Source of the DNA: Tupaia tana | Lineage: Eukaryota; Chordata; Mammalia; Scandentia; Tupaiidae | Reading direction: 5' to 3' | NCBI GenBank assembly: GCA_026018925.1 | Contig: JAKSZU010000025.1 | Coordinates: 22,516,891-22,580,890 of the forward strand | Length of the DNA stretch: 64,000 nucleotides | Shown: piece after piece, positions 11,166-21,675 of the stretch | Position numbering within the stretch: the stretch's first letter is position 1 | Layout of the letters: every line of letters begins with the position of its first letter | Made by a program: the position numbers and the translations under genes | Notes under the pieces: generated by a model | Database searches by the model: none | What the model was told of the DNA's origin: nothing | What the model saw: only the letters and a program-made list of their open reading frames with translations

Positions 11166-14100
11166 GTAGGTGTCAGAGGCTGTTATTTTAATTAAGGAAA
11201 TTACGAGTTGAGGGAGAAATCAGCAAAGGCAGGGCGGATAAATACAACAGTGCCGTTGTGAGACTGGTAAAGTCATAGGTTCAGAAGTTTGGACAAGAGA
11301 TCAAAATGCAGAATAGAGCCGAATATTCGTATTGTTCCCCATGGGCGTGTTGCGGACTCACGAATAGGACTTGGGGGAACAAAAGCAGGAGGAAGGGCTG
11401 AGAATCAGTAAGAAGGCAGTGCCGGTGTCAAAACTCGAACTTACAAGCTTTTCAGAGAAGGTGCTGTCAACAGTGGCGGCTGCTTTTTCTGGGGGAGCCC
11501 CAGCGTGAAGAAGTGATTAGAGCAAAATAATGCTTAGCAGCTAGGAAAGAAAGCAATCACTATTCACTTGGGAAGCTTTGTTCTTAAAGTAGCTCCCTCC
11601 GTGATCTTTTAACAAACCAACCTTTGAAATACAAAGGATTCACTCTGTGCTTTCCTCAGTTTGTTTCTGGAAGATACTGTTGAGGTCCAGGAATAGTTGG
11701 GTGCTGTGATGGACCCCTCCAGGGATGGGGGGATCGGCAGGAAAGAGCTGTCCACTTGTGCTTAGGTTTTAGCGTGTGCACGCGTCACCTCCACGCCCGC
11801 TCTGATCCTGCCCTCCGCAGAGTGGCAGCCGGCCGTGCAGATCTCCCTGTACTCCTTGATATTCCTGCTCAGCGTGCTGGGCAACACGCTGGTCATCACC
11901 GTGCTGATTCGGAACAAGAGGATGAGGACTGTCACCAACATCTTCCTGCTCTCGCTGGCTGTCAGCGACCTCATGCTCTGCCTCTTCTGCATGCCGTTCA
12001 ACCTCATCCCCAACCTGCTCAAGGATTTCATCTTTGGGAGTGCCGTTTGCAAGACCACCACCTACTTCATGGGTAAGTGGCTGTAGGTCAGGATTTCAGA
12101 GTTCGCCCCAGATTTCCCCTAGCCCCGAGAGCCTCTGCCAAGCAGCCCTGCTGAGTTCTAAGACATGGACCATCTGGTTGGGCAAGGGCAAAAACGCTGG
12201 CTTCACGGCAGGTCAGGCCTCGTATGTCACCAGAAGTGGTTCCTATGTGTCACAAGTCAGCTTCTAAGAGTGAAATAAGATGATCTGAAAACACAGACAA
12301 GGTTGAAGGGAGAGGGGTTCAAAATGGACTTCCACCTTCTCTGGCTCCTTCTAGAAGCAGTAAACTATATGCCAATCTCTACTCAACTTGAGGCATGGCT
12401 TCTAGGCGTGGTGAAGCTGGTAGAGGAAGGTTTTTGCTGTGCTCCTCTTGTTTTCTAGAGAACAGGAGCTACTTGAAAACCAGTTTTATCATAGAGGTAG
12501 AGTCCCTTCTCAGATTCCCTTCCCAGCCTGTTGCGCCAGGGCTGGGACCACCCCAGGCAGAGGGAAAATGGTCTCTGTGCCTTGAAGCGCTGTTTACTCT
12601 TAGGACCGTGGGGTCACTAAGCTGAACCTGAATGGCTGAGGCATATGGCTCTCTGCCTATGCCAATCACAATGATGACAATAAAAATTATAAGAGCTAAC
12701 ATTTCCTGAGTGCTCCCATGTACCAGATGTTACCTCCCCACCCCGCTATGAAGTAAGTACAGATATTCTTCCTTGTCTCGTCAAGTAGGGAACAGAGACT
12801 CAGAGAGATATTGTGCCTAAGGACACACACAGTAAGCACCAGGGCTGGGATTTGAAGCCATCTGAGTAGCCACCACAATGGTGAGCACACCGCCTCAATT
12901 TTCCAACTGCTGTGGTTCTCCAGAAACTGAACAAAAACACGTTTCTGTTTGCCAAACTGCCTTGCCCCTTTCCTATTTTGAGAACTGTTGCGGAGAAACG
13001 GAGAGGTAGCAAATGTGGGGGGTGTTGTCGTTTGTTCTGACCCAAGCCTTGAAAAGTATGCAGAGCTAAGTTGGGCTGGGGTAGTCTTCAATGTGCAGAA
13101 GCATTAAAGCCTTTATTTTTCTCAGTCGAGAAAGCACGATTCGGCCCTGACAGAACGATGATGAATTACTGCCCCTCATGCTACAGACCAATAACCAAGA
13201 ACTCATCAATTCGTGTCCAAGTCCTCTAAATTAAAATAAATAAAAAACTAACCAATGAAAAGGAACACTGTTAAATAATGAAGCAATCGTGATAAGCAGC
13301 ATTCGTACTACCTTAGACGTCCAAGATCCATCCGTACATAGTTTCTTCTTACTGAAGAACCTTAACCAAAGTATATGAAAGGAGAGTGAAAGTGAGTGCT
13401 AGCTCCATCCCACAACATGTGAATGCCATGATACTGTTCACTGTAAAATGGTTCATTTTATGTTATGTGGATTTTGCCTCAGTAAGAAAAAATTTAATAG
13501 CCAAAAAGAAAATTTTGAAAGTATCTGTAATACCATAATTATTTTGAATTTGTAATTCTAGGAACAGATTCTTTTCTCAATTTTGTGGGCTCCTCAATAC
13601 TACGACTAGTAATTAACATTCATTAAACTCCTCATTTGTAGCCAAAAAAAAGAGAATGCTTGTCCGACAGTGTGTTTATTATTACAAGGGACCCTGTACA
13701 TAGAATTGACTATCAAACTTCATCTAGTCTCTCAACTAAAAGTCTTCAACTCTTCAGGGTAAATTAAATCCTATCCCAGGACATAAGTTCTTAGTTAATA
13801 ATTTGGAGGTCACAGACACTTACAGAACCCTAAGGAAAACTAGGGCTAACTTTCTAGAAAGAGGACATTTTGGTACATAGTTGCAGAGCATTAATTTATA
13901 TCCATAAGCACAGTAAAAAAAGGTTAAGAACTTCTGCTCCCAAACTTACATTAATTCTGGAGTCATGTACCAAGAACTCATGGTAAGAGTTAATTAAAAG
14001 AATTGCTAGAATTCAAAGCTAAAGGATTCTAGAGGAATTTTTAAGGGATAAGACATTTTAAGTATACTAAACAATATAAAAATTAGAGGAAATTAAACTT

Positions 14101-14583
14101 TGACTATACCTAAGTACTTTTTAAGAAAAAACTATTGCTAGAGGGTGTGCTTGCCAGAGAAAGAGGAAGCACCCACCACACACATGGGGCACGGTCCCGC
14201 CACAATCCACTTTCTTCCACTTCTCTTTCCCATCAGGATTTGGGGGCATGCACTCAAATATGTCCAGTGTGTTTTTCAAGCTGTCAGGGCCAGGATTTGA
14301 ACCACAGTTAGTATGTAGGATCTGACTCCCATTACCACTGTGCTATGGGGCTGGCCCAGTACATGTTTTTAAGAGATACAACAGATTCCATGTCTTTCCC
14401 ATTATAATGGTGATACATGTTGACTCTACAAAATACAGACAAGCAAAAAGAAAAGGAAGACCTTGTCCTCCTACTCAGAGAAACCGTTAGTTTTAGCACA
14501 AAGCTTTTCCCCTTTATCTTTTTTCTTTTTCTGTTTTTATTTTTTTTTTCAACAAATCACATTTTAAAGTCTAGAATATTGCA

Positions 14584-14619
<36 letters not shown>

Positions 14620-17600
14620 GAGAGGTTTTTCGCTATAGGGCACGTGCGCTCGCCAGACAGACAGAGAGAGACAGAGAGACAGAAAGCGAGAAATCACCCC
14701 CCAGGGGGGATGGTCACGCCGCAATCCCTTCTCCTCCATTCTCCTCTCGGGATCTTGGGCACGCACGCACACGCGCCCGGCGTGAGTTGTAAGCCACCGG
14801 GTCCGAGACGCGAACCGCGGTCGACTACGTGGGAGTCCAGCGACATAGCCATTACGCTAACTGCTGGTTCCCAATATTGCACTCTTAAAGACAGTGTGTA
14901 CTAGAAATTTTCAGGAAGAGTTTGAATGCCTCCAACTCAAATCTCAGTGACCTTTCAGGGTCACAGAGTCCCTGAGAATCTCGGATTTTAAAAGTCAGTG
15001 CAACTACGCAGATCATGCTTGAAATGGGAGCTTTGCTTCAGGTTTCTCCAAAATTTCTTCTGCCGGGTAGAGAAGTATTTCATCCCCATGGTTATTAATT
15101 AATGAGCACCTTCAACCTAAGCAGGTTGTAATCGAAGCTCCATAAACTTATCTAAAAATTGGCAATGAGACGTATTTACAAATACATTTCTTTAACTGCC
15201 TTAAATCCTTTTTGGAACCAAGCTGAGAATAAATCATCTTTTTAAAATATACATACACAGTATTCCTTTACCCTCTGAGAGTTTTCCTTTGATAGCGAAC
15301 CTGGCAGATCAGATATGCTCAAACTAATGTGCAAATAAACTATGGATCTCAGAGCTAACTGACTCCTTTGTTCTTTTCCCAGGCACCTCTGTGAGTGTAT
15401 CCACCTTTAATCTGGTGGCCATATCTCTGGAGAGATATGGCGCGATTTGCAAACCTTTACAGTCCCGGGTCTGGCAAACAAAATCCCACGCTCTGAAGGT
15501 GATTGCTGCTACCTGGTGCCTCTCCTTTACCATCATGATGCCTTACCCCATTTATAGCAACCTGGTGCCTTTCACCAAAAACAACAACCAGACCGCAAAT
15601 ATGTGCCGCTTTCTACTGCCAAATGATGTTATGCAGCAGTCCTGGTAAGGCTGCATTGTGCTTATTTTTTTAAATAAAACTTGATATAATTTGGCAATAG
15701 CTTGAAATACTGGAATGCCTTGCCCAGAGAGGTTGGTGGATCACTTTCCTGGAGACTTTTTCAACAGGGTCATTCTAACCTCGTTCTAGGGTAAAAGTAA
15801 ACACTTACCTATCACATGGTTTAAATTCAAATATAAACACTTAAATGGCATACATATATAAATCCAGTTAATCCTTTCAAAACATAGGGTGGGTATTATT
15901 TTATTTATTTTAATTTGACCAGAGAGGGATGGGGTAGAGGAGGGAGGTGGGGAGAGTGAGAAAGCAAACCAGGTCCAGGACTTGAACCACAGTCGGCTAT
16001 GTGGGAGTCCAGCACCCTTAACTACCGTGTCACCTGTCGGTAATGTGTTATTATTTTAAATAAGTATTTATTTTTTATTATTATAATTCAATTTGCCCAG
16101 AGAGAGGGAGAGTGAGAAAGCAAGCCTCCAGGTCCAGGACTTGAACCGTAGTTGGCCATGTGGGAGTCCAGTGCCTTTAACTACCATGGCACCTGCCACC
16201 CATGTGTTATTATTATTTTAAATAGTTATTTATTTTTTATTATTATAATTGAATTTGACTGGAGAAAGGGAGAGTGAGAAAGCAAGCCGCCAGGTCCGGG
16301 ACTCAAACTGTGGTCAGCCATGTGGGGAGTCCAGCACCTCAACCACCATGCCACCTGCTAGCCCCGGGTGGGTCTTATTATCATGGCCAGTTTGCAGATG
16401 GGAAAACTGAGACTCAGAAAGAGTAAGCTGCCCAGACTTACACTAGTAAGTGGCAAAGCCCCTGAGCTCCACCACCCCACATAAGCTTCTGGAGGAGCTA
16501 GTGCGGATTTAGCTAGACGGTGGTGGTGGTGGGGGTTATAGCCCTAAAGAACTGGAGATAGAGCAGAGGGTAAGTTTCTTAGAGCTGCAGCTATCGTGCT
16601 TGTCCAGTGCACCCCACTGGAATAAAAAGCTGCGATTCTAATACCAGTTCCTTTGCTTCCTAGCTGGGTGACTGTGGGTGAGTTCATATAACTTCTCTGA
16701 GCTTTAGGGACCTTACCTCTCCAGGGAGTTAATTATAAAGATATTTTAAGAATCTAACTCATTGGGTGGCCCTGAGATTCAAGTACTAGTATGTGTATAA
16801 AACGTCTACAGAAATGTAGCAGACTGTATTTACTAATTCCAAGGATGTTCTAGAAGCAAGGAACTAGACATTCAGAGACCGCTCGAAACGGAGGTCTCTG
16901 CTTTCTTGTCTTCTTCATGTATTTCAATCCAGTCGCACACGAAAAAGAATTATGTTGCAAACAAGAGAGGGTATTTCTAAGACTTGAATAGGAATCTTAT
17001 CAAAACATGTCCATTTGAAATGAGAAATGGCCCAGCCACCGTGAGCCTCTGACAATTTTATGGCCCAATCATGTAACCTTACACATGCCAGACTACAGAA
17101 GTGATTTAGGAGCCAGACTCATAGAGGAGGAGGCTGTGATTCCTCAGGAATCAAATGTGTTTAGAGAAGGCAGAGCTCTACCCCAGCAGGCCCGAGAGCA
17201 AGGACGCCACTGTGCCAGCTTCTCAGGGTCACGGAGGATGGATGCCTGAGGAAATGTCTGCGCGCCTTGTGAGTCAGAAACAGCCAGCATACCGTGTTTT
17301 GTAAAAACCGAGAAGGCTCTTCATCATCCCGCCCTAAGTGTTTGATTATTCTGTTGTTATAGGGTTGCTAAATGATGCGGTGTGGTGCTTAAGAACATAG
17401 GTCCTAGAATCATATTGCTGGGGTTCAAGTAGAGTGGCACTGTGGACAAGGTATTCCATCTCTTTAAGTCTTACATTCCTTGTCTCTAAAATAAATATTA
17501 CGGGCCAGCCAGGTGGCATGGTGGTTAAGGCAGCTGGATCCCACACAGCCGACTGCACCCTTCGAATCCCAGGCCCAGCAGCCTGGAAAACACACCAGGA

Positions 17601-20600
17601 GCATGTGCATATGTGCCCCAAATCCCTAGGGGACAATGGAGAAGAAGAGAATGTGACGTGGCTATCTCCTGAGGGGTGATTTCTCACTTTCCCTTTCTCT
17701 CTCTCTGGCAAGCAAACGTGCCCTATAGAAAGAAACTAAAAGGAAAAAAAAAAATTAAATACCTATTAGGATACTAGTACCAACCTCAAAGGTTATGATG
17801 GGAGTAAACTGTATTAATGTGAGGGGGAAGTCTTCAAAAATTCATGGAAAACACATAAAAAAAAAAAAAACCTATGTGTGAATTTCAATTTTTTGCACTA
17901 AAATAAGCTAATACTTTAATTTGTCCATGAACTTTTGTTAAGTTTTTTTTTGTAAGTGTCCCCTCATATACAGAAAATGCTTAACCTACCAGTAGGTATA
18001 GCACATATAACAAGCCCTCGTTGTTACTTCTTTTGGTACCAGTGTTACTGAAACATAATTCGCATCCTCTTACCATCTTTTAAGTTTTCATTGTTTTTAA
18101 CATGTAGAATTATTTCAGGCACAAAATTACATCAAACTAGCCCTTCATCAGAGAGACTCTATCTTAAAAAAAAAAAAAAAAAAAGAAGTAAACAACTTTT
18201 AATGACTCAACCTCCAGACATGGAATTTCCAACTCTATTAAATACTAGTAGTTAATGTGTGTGCTTAGACCAGTTAATAAAGATGGACCTTATTTACTTC
18301 CTGTTTGAGTCTGAAGGCCTGAACTTGCTGGTTATTGGATCTCTTCTGATTTTATTAGGCACACGTTCCTGTTACTCATTCTCTTTCTCATTCCTGGAAT
18401 TGTGATGATGGTGGCATATGGACTAATCTCTTTGGAACTCTACCAAGGAATAAAGTTTGATGCTAGCCAGAAGAAATCTGTTAAAGGTAACTATCTGTTA
18501 GCTGTGTGTTTATGCCAAAAGAGCGCAAAAAGCTTGTTTTCTATAACTTAAATGGTTATCCTCAGAGCGTGTAGGGTATATTGGAGATTTCTGAAAGTAT
18601 TATGAGACTCTATGTCTTAAGGCAGTCATTCGACCCAGTCTCTCTGACTTTCCTCATCTGTGACATGGGAGAAATAATTTCTCTCAAAAGTATGCAGAGT
18701 GGAGTAAGATGAGATACTACAGACATAACAAGCTGAGGGCCCATGTGTCCTAGACTTCCTATAATGTCATGTTCAAATGAATGCCCTTCAGCAACCAGAG
18801 TTAACTGTGATTCCAGTCTATATTCATGTCTCTCTAGAGGCATTAGAAGAGCCATGACTTACACCACATTAGAAGAAACGTGATTCTTAGTGCCTTTTCT
18901 CCTTCCCACTCCTTTGACTCACACTGCGGTTGCCACAAAGCCTCACTCCTTGCCCATTCCTCACCATCCACTGTCCACCAAATTTTATCAACACTTATTC
19001 ATGTAACGTTTTTTCCTCTTCGCTCCATCCCCTCAGTCAGCATTTTAGTGTGTATGAGGTTGTCGGGAAAGTCAGGACGTATTTTTCTGTTTTTCTATAC
19101 AGAAATGCCTTGTGACTTTCTCAAAAACCCAATAGATAGCTTAGTCTCTCTAGCTTCTTTGGTTTTTGTTGATTTTTTTTTTATTACCTAGATTCCTCAC
19201 AATAAAAGCAATCTGGAAGCTTACCAAAAAAGCAGGAAGCTTCTGGCTGGGGAGCTGAGGAAAGGGCAAAGAATGTGACCATTCATTCCTGAATAACTTT
19301 TTTAATCCAGGACTCTGTATATTATTTTTATTAAACAGTATACTGTGTGTCTATTATTTTGTTAGTTTTGCACTCGCTCACCCAAGCAGATACAGAGAGA
19401 AAGAAAAAGTAAGCCAGAACTCTCAAGTGCACTGCCATGTTGTAATCTCTTCTCCTCCATTTTCCACTTGGGATTTTGGGCACGCACCCACACACACCCA
19501 CTAGTTTTTCAAGGTGCTGGATCCAGGACTCGAACTACACAACCGTGTGAGATCAAGCTGCCTTAACATCCATGCCACCGGCTGCCCCTTACCAATGTGT
19601 GGTGGTTGAGGCACTGGACTCCCACATGGTCAACCTCAGTTCAAGTACCAGGCCTGGCAGCTTGCTTTAATTTCCCTCTCTCTCTCTCTGTGTCTGTCTT
19701 TGGTGAGTGCATGTGCCCTGGAGCAAATTAAAAAGTAATAATAATAATAAATAAAATTAAATAAATAATTTTTGAGAGGTTTTTTGTATAGGGTGCATGC
19801 GCTCTCCAGACAGAGGGACAAAAAGCGAGAAATAACTCCCGGGGGTGGAGAGGAGTAGGGGGTGGGGGGTGGGGGGTAGGGGGGCTGGAGGGGTGGGAGG
19901 TGGTAGCCACGCTGCAATCCCTTCTCCTCTCGGGACCTTGGGCACGTATACAGAGGTCCTGGCATGAGTTTAAGCCACTTGTCTGGGACTCGAACTGCAG
20001 TGGACTACATGGGAGTCCAGCGACATATGGCCATTACGCCAAGTGCTGGTCCTAAATAAATAATTTTTTCAAAACTTAGTTTTAGAGGCCAGCAGGTGGG
20101 GTGGTTGAAGCGTTGGGCTTCCCACATGGCCGACCATGGTTCAAGTCCCAGACCTAGCAGCATGCTTTCTCACTTTCCCTCTCTCTATGAAAATAATAAA
20201 TAAAATAGATAATTAAAAAAAAAAAACTTAAAAAAGAAAAACACAACTTCGTTTTAAGTGGCTTTTCATTTGATAAGGCGAAGCAGCGTAGCTCCATACT
20301 TACCCAGGTCAGTGCGGGCCCCACAACCCGGCCAGTTCTCAGGGCAAGCGTGGCCTGGCCTCCGGGATGGCGGGGCCGGGCTCCACGCCTGGGTCGTGCG
20401 AGACCATCCCCGGCACTAACCGTGTCCCTTGCCGCCCCAGAGAGGAAAGCGAGCACGGGCAGCAGCGGCAGGCCGGAGGACAGCGACGGCTGCTACCTGC
20501 AGAGGCCGCGCGGGCGGCTGGAGCTGCAGCAGCTGTCGGGCAGGCCGGGCCGCATCCGCAGCAGCAGCTCGGCGGCCAACCTGGCGGCCAAGAAGCGCGT

Positions 20601-20949
20601 GGTGCGCATGCTCATCGTCATCGTGGTGCTCTTCTTCCTGTGCTGGATGCCCATCTTCAGCGCCAACGCCTGGCGGGCCTACGACCCCGGCTCGGCCGAG
20701 CGCCGCCTGTCGGGGACGCCCATCTCCTTCATCCTGCTGCTGTCCTACAGCTCGGCCTGCGTCAACCCCATCATCTACTGCTTCATGAACAGGCGCTTCC
20801 GCCTCGGCTTCATGGCCACCTTCCCGTGCTGCCGCAGCCCGGGGCCGCCGGGCAGGGCCGACGCGGCCGAGGACGACGACGGCCGGACCACGGGCGCGTC
20901 CCTGTCGCGCTACTCCTACAGCCACGTGGGCGGCGCGCCTGCGCCCTGA
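11054..20949 (+). CDS. CCKAR: Cholecystokinin A (CCK1) receptor, five coding exons, complete
   Basis: This is a class A G-protein-coupled receptor for sulfated CCK peptides. It sits in the plasma membrane and signals mainly through Gq in gut, pancreas, gallbladder and vagal neurons. The exons are 11054-11165, 11821-12072, 15383-15644, 18359-18486 and 20441-20949; joined they give 1263 nt, or 420 residues plus TGA. All junctions are GT/AG and the phases agree. Visible features are N-glycosylation sequons at N10, N13 and N24, the C114/C196 extracellular disulfide pair, ERY at 138-140, the ligand-contact MCRF around 195-198, NAWRAYD in TM6/ECL3, NPIIY in TM7 and a CC palmitoylation pair in the tail. 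The remembered human protein has 428 residues. The missing eight are lost from the third intracellular loop (about 6) and the C-tail (about 2). Residue 174 reads Met where I recall Thr in human. The start is chosen because MDVVDSLLVNGSN matches the known N terminus. Confidence 0.97.
11166..11820 (+). other. CCKAR: CCKAR intron 1
   Basis: A 655-bp intron with a donor GTAGGT and acceptor CCGCAG. No repeats recognised. Confidence 0.85.
11821..12072 (+). CDS. CCKAR: CCKAR coding exon 2 (residues 38-121)
   Basis: The acceptor CCCTCCGCAG ends at 11820 and the donor GTAAGT starts at 12073. The 252-bp exon encodes TM1, the first intracellular loop (RNKRMRTVTN), TM2 with the LAVSD motif and the start of TM3, including C114. 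Confidence 0.97.
12650..12880 (+). mobile_element. MIR, nearly complete
   Basis: AAGAGCTAACATTTCCTGAG, TACCAGATGTTA, CAGAGACTCAGAGAGATATT and GCTGGGATTTGAAGCC follow the MIR consensus order. Confidence 0.7.
12881..14119. other. CCKAR intron 2, unassigned part
   Basis: AT-rich DNA with no exon-like open frame and no repeat that I recognise with confidence. Confidence 0.5.
14120..14358 (-). mobile_element. tRNA-SINE, old and diverged
   Basis: It runs GTGTGCTTGCCAGAGAAAG, GGATTTGGGGGCATGCACTC, CAGGATTTGAACCACAG and GGGGCTGGCCC in the order of the inverted SINE, with many changes. Confidence 0.75.
14588..14872 (-). mobile_element. tRNA-SINE, full length, very young
   Basis: The target-site duplication AATATTGCACTCT is at 14575-14587 and 14873-14885. 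It has a T31-class tail (A tail in sense) and a body almost identical to the copy at 31235. Confidence 0.95.
15383..15644 (+). CDS. CCKAR: CCKAR coding exon 3 (residues 122-208)
   Basis: The acceptor TTTTCCCAG ends at 15382 and the donor GTAAGG begins at 15645. The exon encodes the rest of TM3 with the ERY motif, the second intracellular loop, TM4 and extracellular loop 2 with MCRF. The residue after IM in TM4 is Met, not the Thr I remember in human. Confidence 0.97.
15897..16040 (-). mobile_element. Short tRNA-SINE, unit 1 of a tandem trio
   Basis: This is a shorter subfamily: the tRNA-like head (CAGGTCCAGGACTTGAACC inverted) is joined directly to GAGAAAGCAAGC, a TCTC stretch and a TTATT-rich tail, without the long body. 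Confidence 0.85.
16041..16200 (-). mobile_element. Short tRNA-SINE, unit 2 of a tandem trio
   Basis: It starts at the same ATGTGTTATTATTTTAAAT junction as unit 3, so the array expanded by tandem duplication rather than by separate insertions. Confidence 0.85.
16201..16368 (-). mobile_element. Short tRNA-SINE, unit 3 of a tandem trio
   Basis: It shares the TTATTTATTTTTTATTATTA lead with unit 2 and ends at CCACCTGCTAGCCCC. Confidence 0.85.
16370..16470 (-). mobile_element. MIR fragment
   Basis: TTTGCAGATGGGAAAACTGA, GACTCAGAAAGAGTAAG and TAGTAAGTGGCAAAGCC are MIR core sequence. Confidence 0.65.
16600..16770 (+). mobile_element. MIR fragment
   Basis: TAGCTGGGTGACTGTGGGTG, then AACTTCTCTGAGCTTTAGG and ACCTTACCTCTCCAGG, is typical of MIR. 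Confidence 0.7.
17380..17825 (+). mobile_element. MIR split by a SINE
   Basis: The left part (17380-17501) ends ATTCCTTGTCTCTAAAATAA. The right part resumes at about 17757 with ACCTCAAAGGTTATGATGGG. Confidence 0.6.
17502..17756 (+). mobile_element. tRNA-SINE, full length, inserted in MIR
   Basis: The head GGGCCAGCCAGGTGGCATGG has one inserted base, which breaks the CTCF-like core. The body ends GCCCTATAGAAAGAAAC and an A tail. Confidence 0.88.
17820..17975. mobile_element. Palindromic MITE, copy A
   Basis: The left end TGAGGGGGAAGTCTTCAAAA and the right end CATGAACTTTTGTTAAG...GTGTCCCCTCA are inverted repeats around a core with TTTGCACTAAAATAA. It is related to the element at 63432. Confidence 0.6.
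18359..18486 (+). CDS. CCKAR: CCKAR coding exon 4 (residues 209-251)
   Basis: The acceptor TTTTATTAG ends at 18358 and the donor GTAACT starts at 18487. The 128-bp exon encodes TM5 and the start of the third intracellular loop (LELYQGIKFD). Confidence 0.96.
18595..18720 (-). mobile_element. MIR-like fragment
   Basis: TGACTTTCCTCATCTGTGAC and AGTAAGATGAGATACTACAG resemble MIR. Confidence 0.45.
19055..19133. mobile_element. Mariner-type MITE, copy 1
   Basis: GAGGTTGTCGGGAAAGTC and GACTTTCTCAAAAACCCA form imperfect terminal inverted repeats about 75 bp apart. The overall size and ends resemble the human MADE1/mariner class. Confidence 0.7.
19360..19588 (-). mobile_element. tRNA-SINE, old
   Basis: TTTTGCACTCGCTCACCCAAG, GGATTTTGGGCACGCACCC, GATCCAGGACTCGAACTAC and CATGCCACCGGCTGCCCC are in inverted SINE order. 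Confidence 0.8.
19589..19773 (+). mobile_element. tRNA-SINE with shortened body
   Basis: The head has TGTGGTGGTTGAGGCACTGG and GTTCAAGTACC. The body is reduced to CAGCTTGCTTTAATTTCCC, the TCTC stretch and an AATAATAATAAATAAA tail. Confidence 0.8.
19774..20052 (-). mobile_element. tRNA-SINE nested in the tail of the previous SINE
   Basis: The duplication TAAATAAATAATTTTT flanks it at about 19758-19773 and 20053-20068. The hairpin region has expanded into a GGGGGTGGGGGGTAGGGG-type G-rich tract (19842-19900). Confidence 0.85.
20095..20245 (+). mobile_element. Short tRNA-SINE
   Basis: The head GAGGCCAGCAGGTGGGGTGG is followed by GTTCAAGTCCCAGACC, GCTTTCTCACTTTCCCTC and an A-rich tail, ending about 190 bp before CCKAR exon 5. 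Confidence 0.85.
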
Positions 20950-21150
20950 GCGCACCGCAGACCAGCCGGACCCGAGGCGGGAAAGGGGGAAGGCAGACAC
21001 CGGAAGCGGAAGTGAAGGACACGGAGGGGCCACTTCCGGGGGAGCTCTGCAGAGCCTGCTTTCCAGCCTTCGCCCGGCGCCTGCAGGGGCGTGCGAGCGT
21101 GGCCCTGTGGCCGGGCTTCGAGGTGGTTCAGGTCGTGTCGGGAGTCCTAG
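20300..21150. promoter_or_regulatory. CpG-rich block over the last CCKAR exon
   Basis: CpG dinucleotides are dense from just before exon 5 into the proximal 3' UTR, unlike the AT-rich introns around it. It may be an intragenic CpG island or a local gene-conversion-driven GC peak. No promoter motif was identified. Confidence 0.5.
20441..20949 (+). CDS. CCKAR: CCKAR coding exon 5 (residues 252-420 and stop)
   Basis: The acceptor GCCGCCCCAG ends at 20440. The exon encodes most of ICL3, TM6 (FFLCWMPIFSANAW), TM7 (NPIIY) and the C-tail, ending ...GGAPAP and TGA at 20947-20949. It is extremely GC- and CpG-rich compared with exons 2-4, with G or C at nearly every third codon position. ICL3 is about six residues shorter than in human. 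Confidence 0.97.
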
Positions 21151-21670
21151 GCAGGCCCGGGACAGTGTTTGCAGGAGTCATGCTGCACACATCACTGCTG
21201 AGCAGTGCTCGAAACGGGGCCGTGGACCTTACTGAGCTAGAAGGTTCTAGAACATCCCGGATGGGCTGTCACTCCTGTGATGACAGAGTGCCCTGCTGCT
21301 TTTGCACGAGCAGCTGCGTGGAGGCTGCCTTGTCCTTGGGGAGCCGTCACTCATGCATGCTCACAGGGCAGCCACCTGATCGGGGCCAGGGAGAGAGCCC
21401 CCAGCCAACCCTCTCTGGGCATCTTGTGTGTGAGAGAAAAGCCCATTTTTTTGGTCAAGCACATTCACAGACATGAGCATACGTCGTCTTCAGAATCTCA
21501 TAAGGAACGTTGCCGGAAAGACAGAATTTGGAACTTGACCCTTCTAAAAAGAAAATAGTATGAGGCAAATGGCGAGATGGATGCTGGCCTACCATGAATA
21601 ATAAGTGGCCTACTGCACAGAGGTGTTTTTTTCAGATGATTGATAAGTATTGTTTAACCTCTCATTGTTA
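20950..21670 (+). other. CCKAR: Probable proximal CCKAR 3' UTR
   Basis: This is non-repetitive sequence immediately after the stop codon and before the first SINE. It has no convincing AATAAA. Possible signals lie farther on (TATAAA-like near 22488, AATAAA at 22802), so the 3' end stays unassigned. Confidence 0.45.
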
Positions 21671-21675
21671 CGGTG

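Noticed and set aside
17507..17520. CTCF core in the SINE at 17502, and near matches at 20099, 34226 and 58721
   Set aside because: Each has an inserted base or a mismatch at a conserved position of the 13-bp core.
20367..21476. A 369-codon + frame and a 205-codon - frame over CCKAR exon 5
   Set aside because: Both overlap the true exon in other frames; the high GC content removes stop codons. They encode Ala/Gly/Arg/Pro-rich sequence with no family resemblance.
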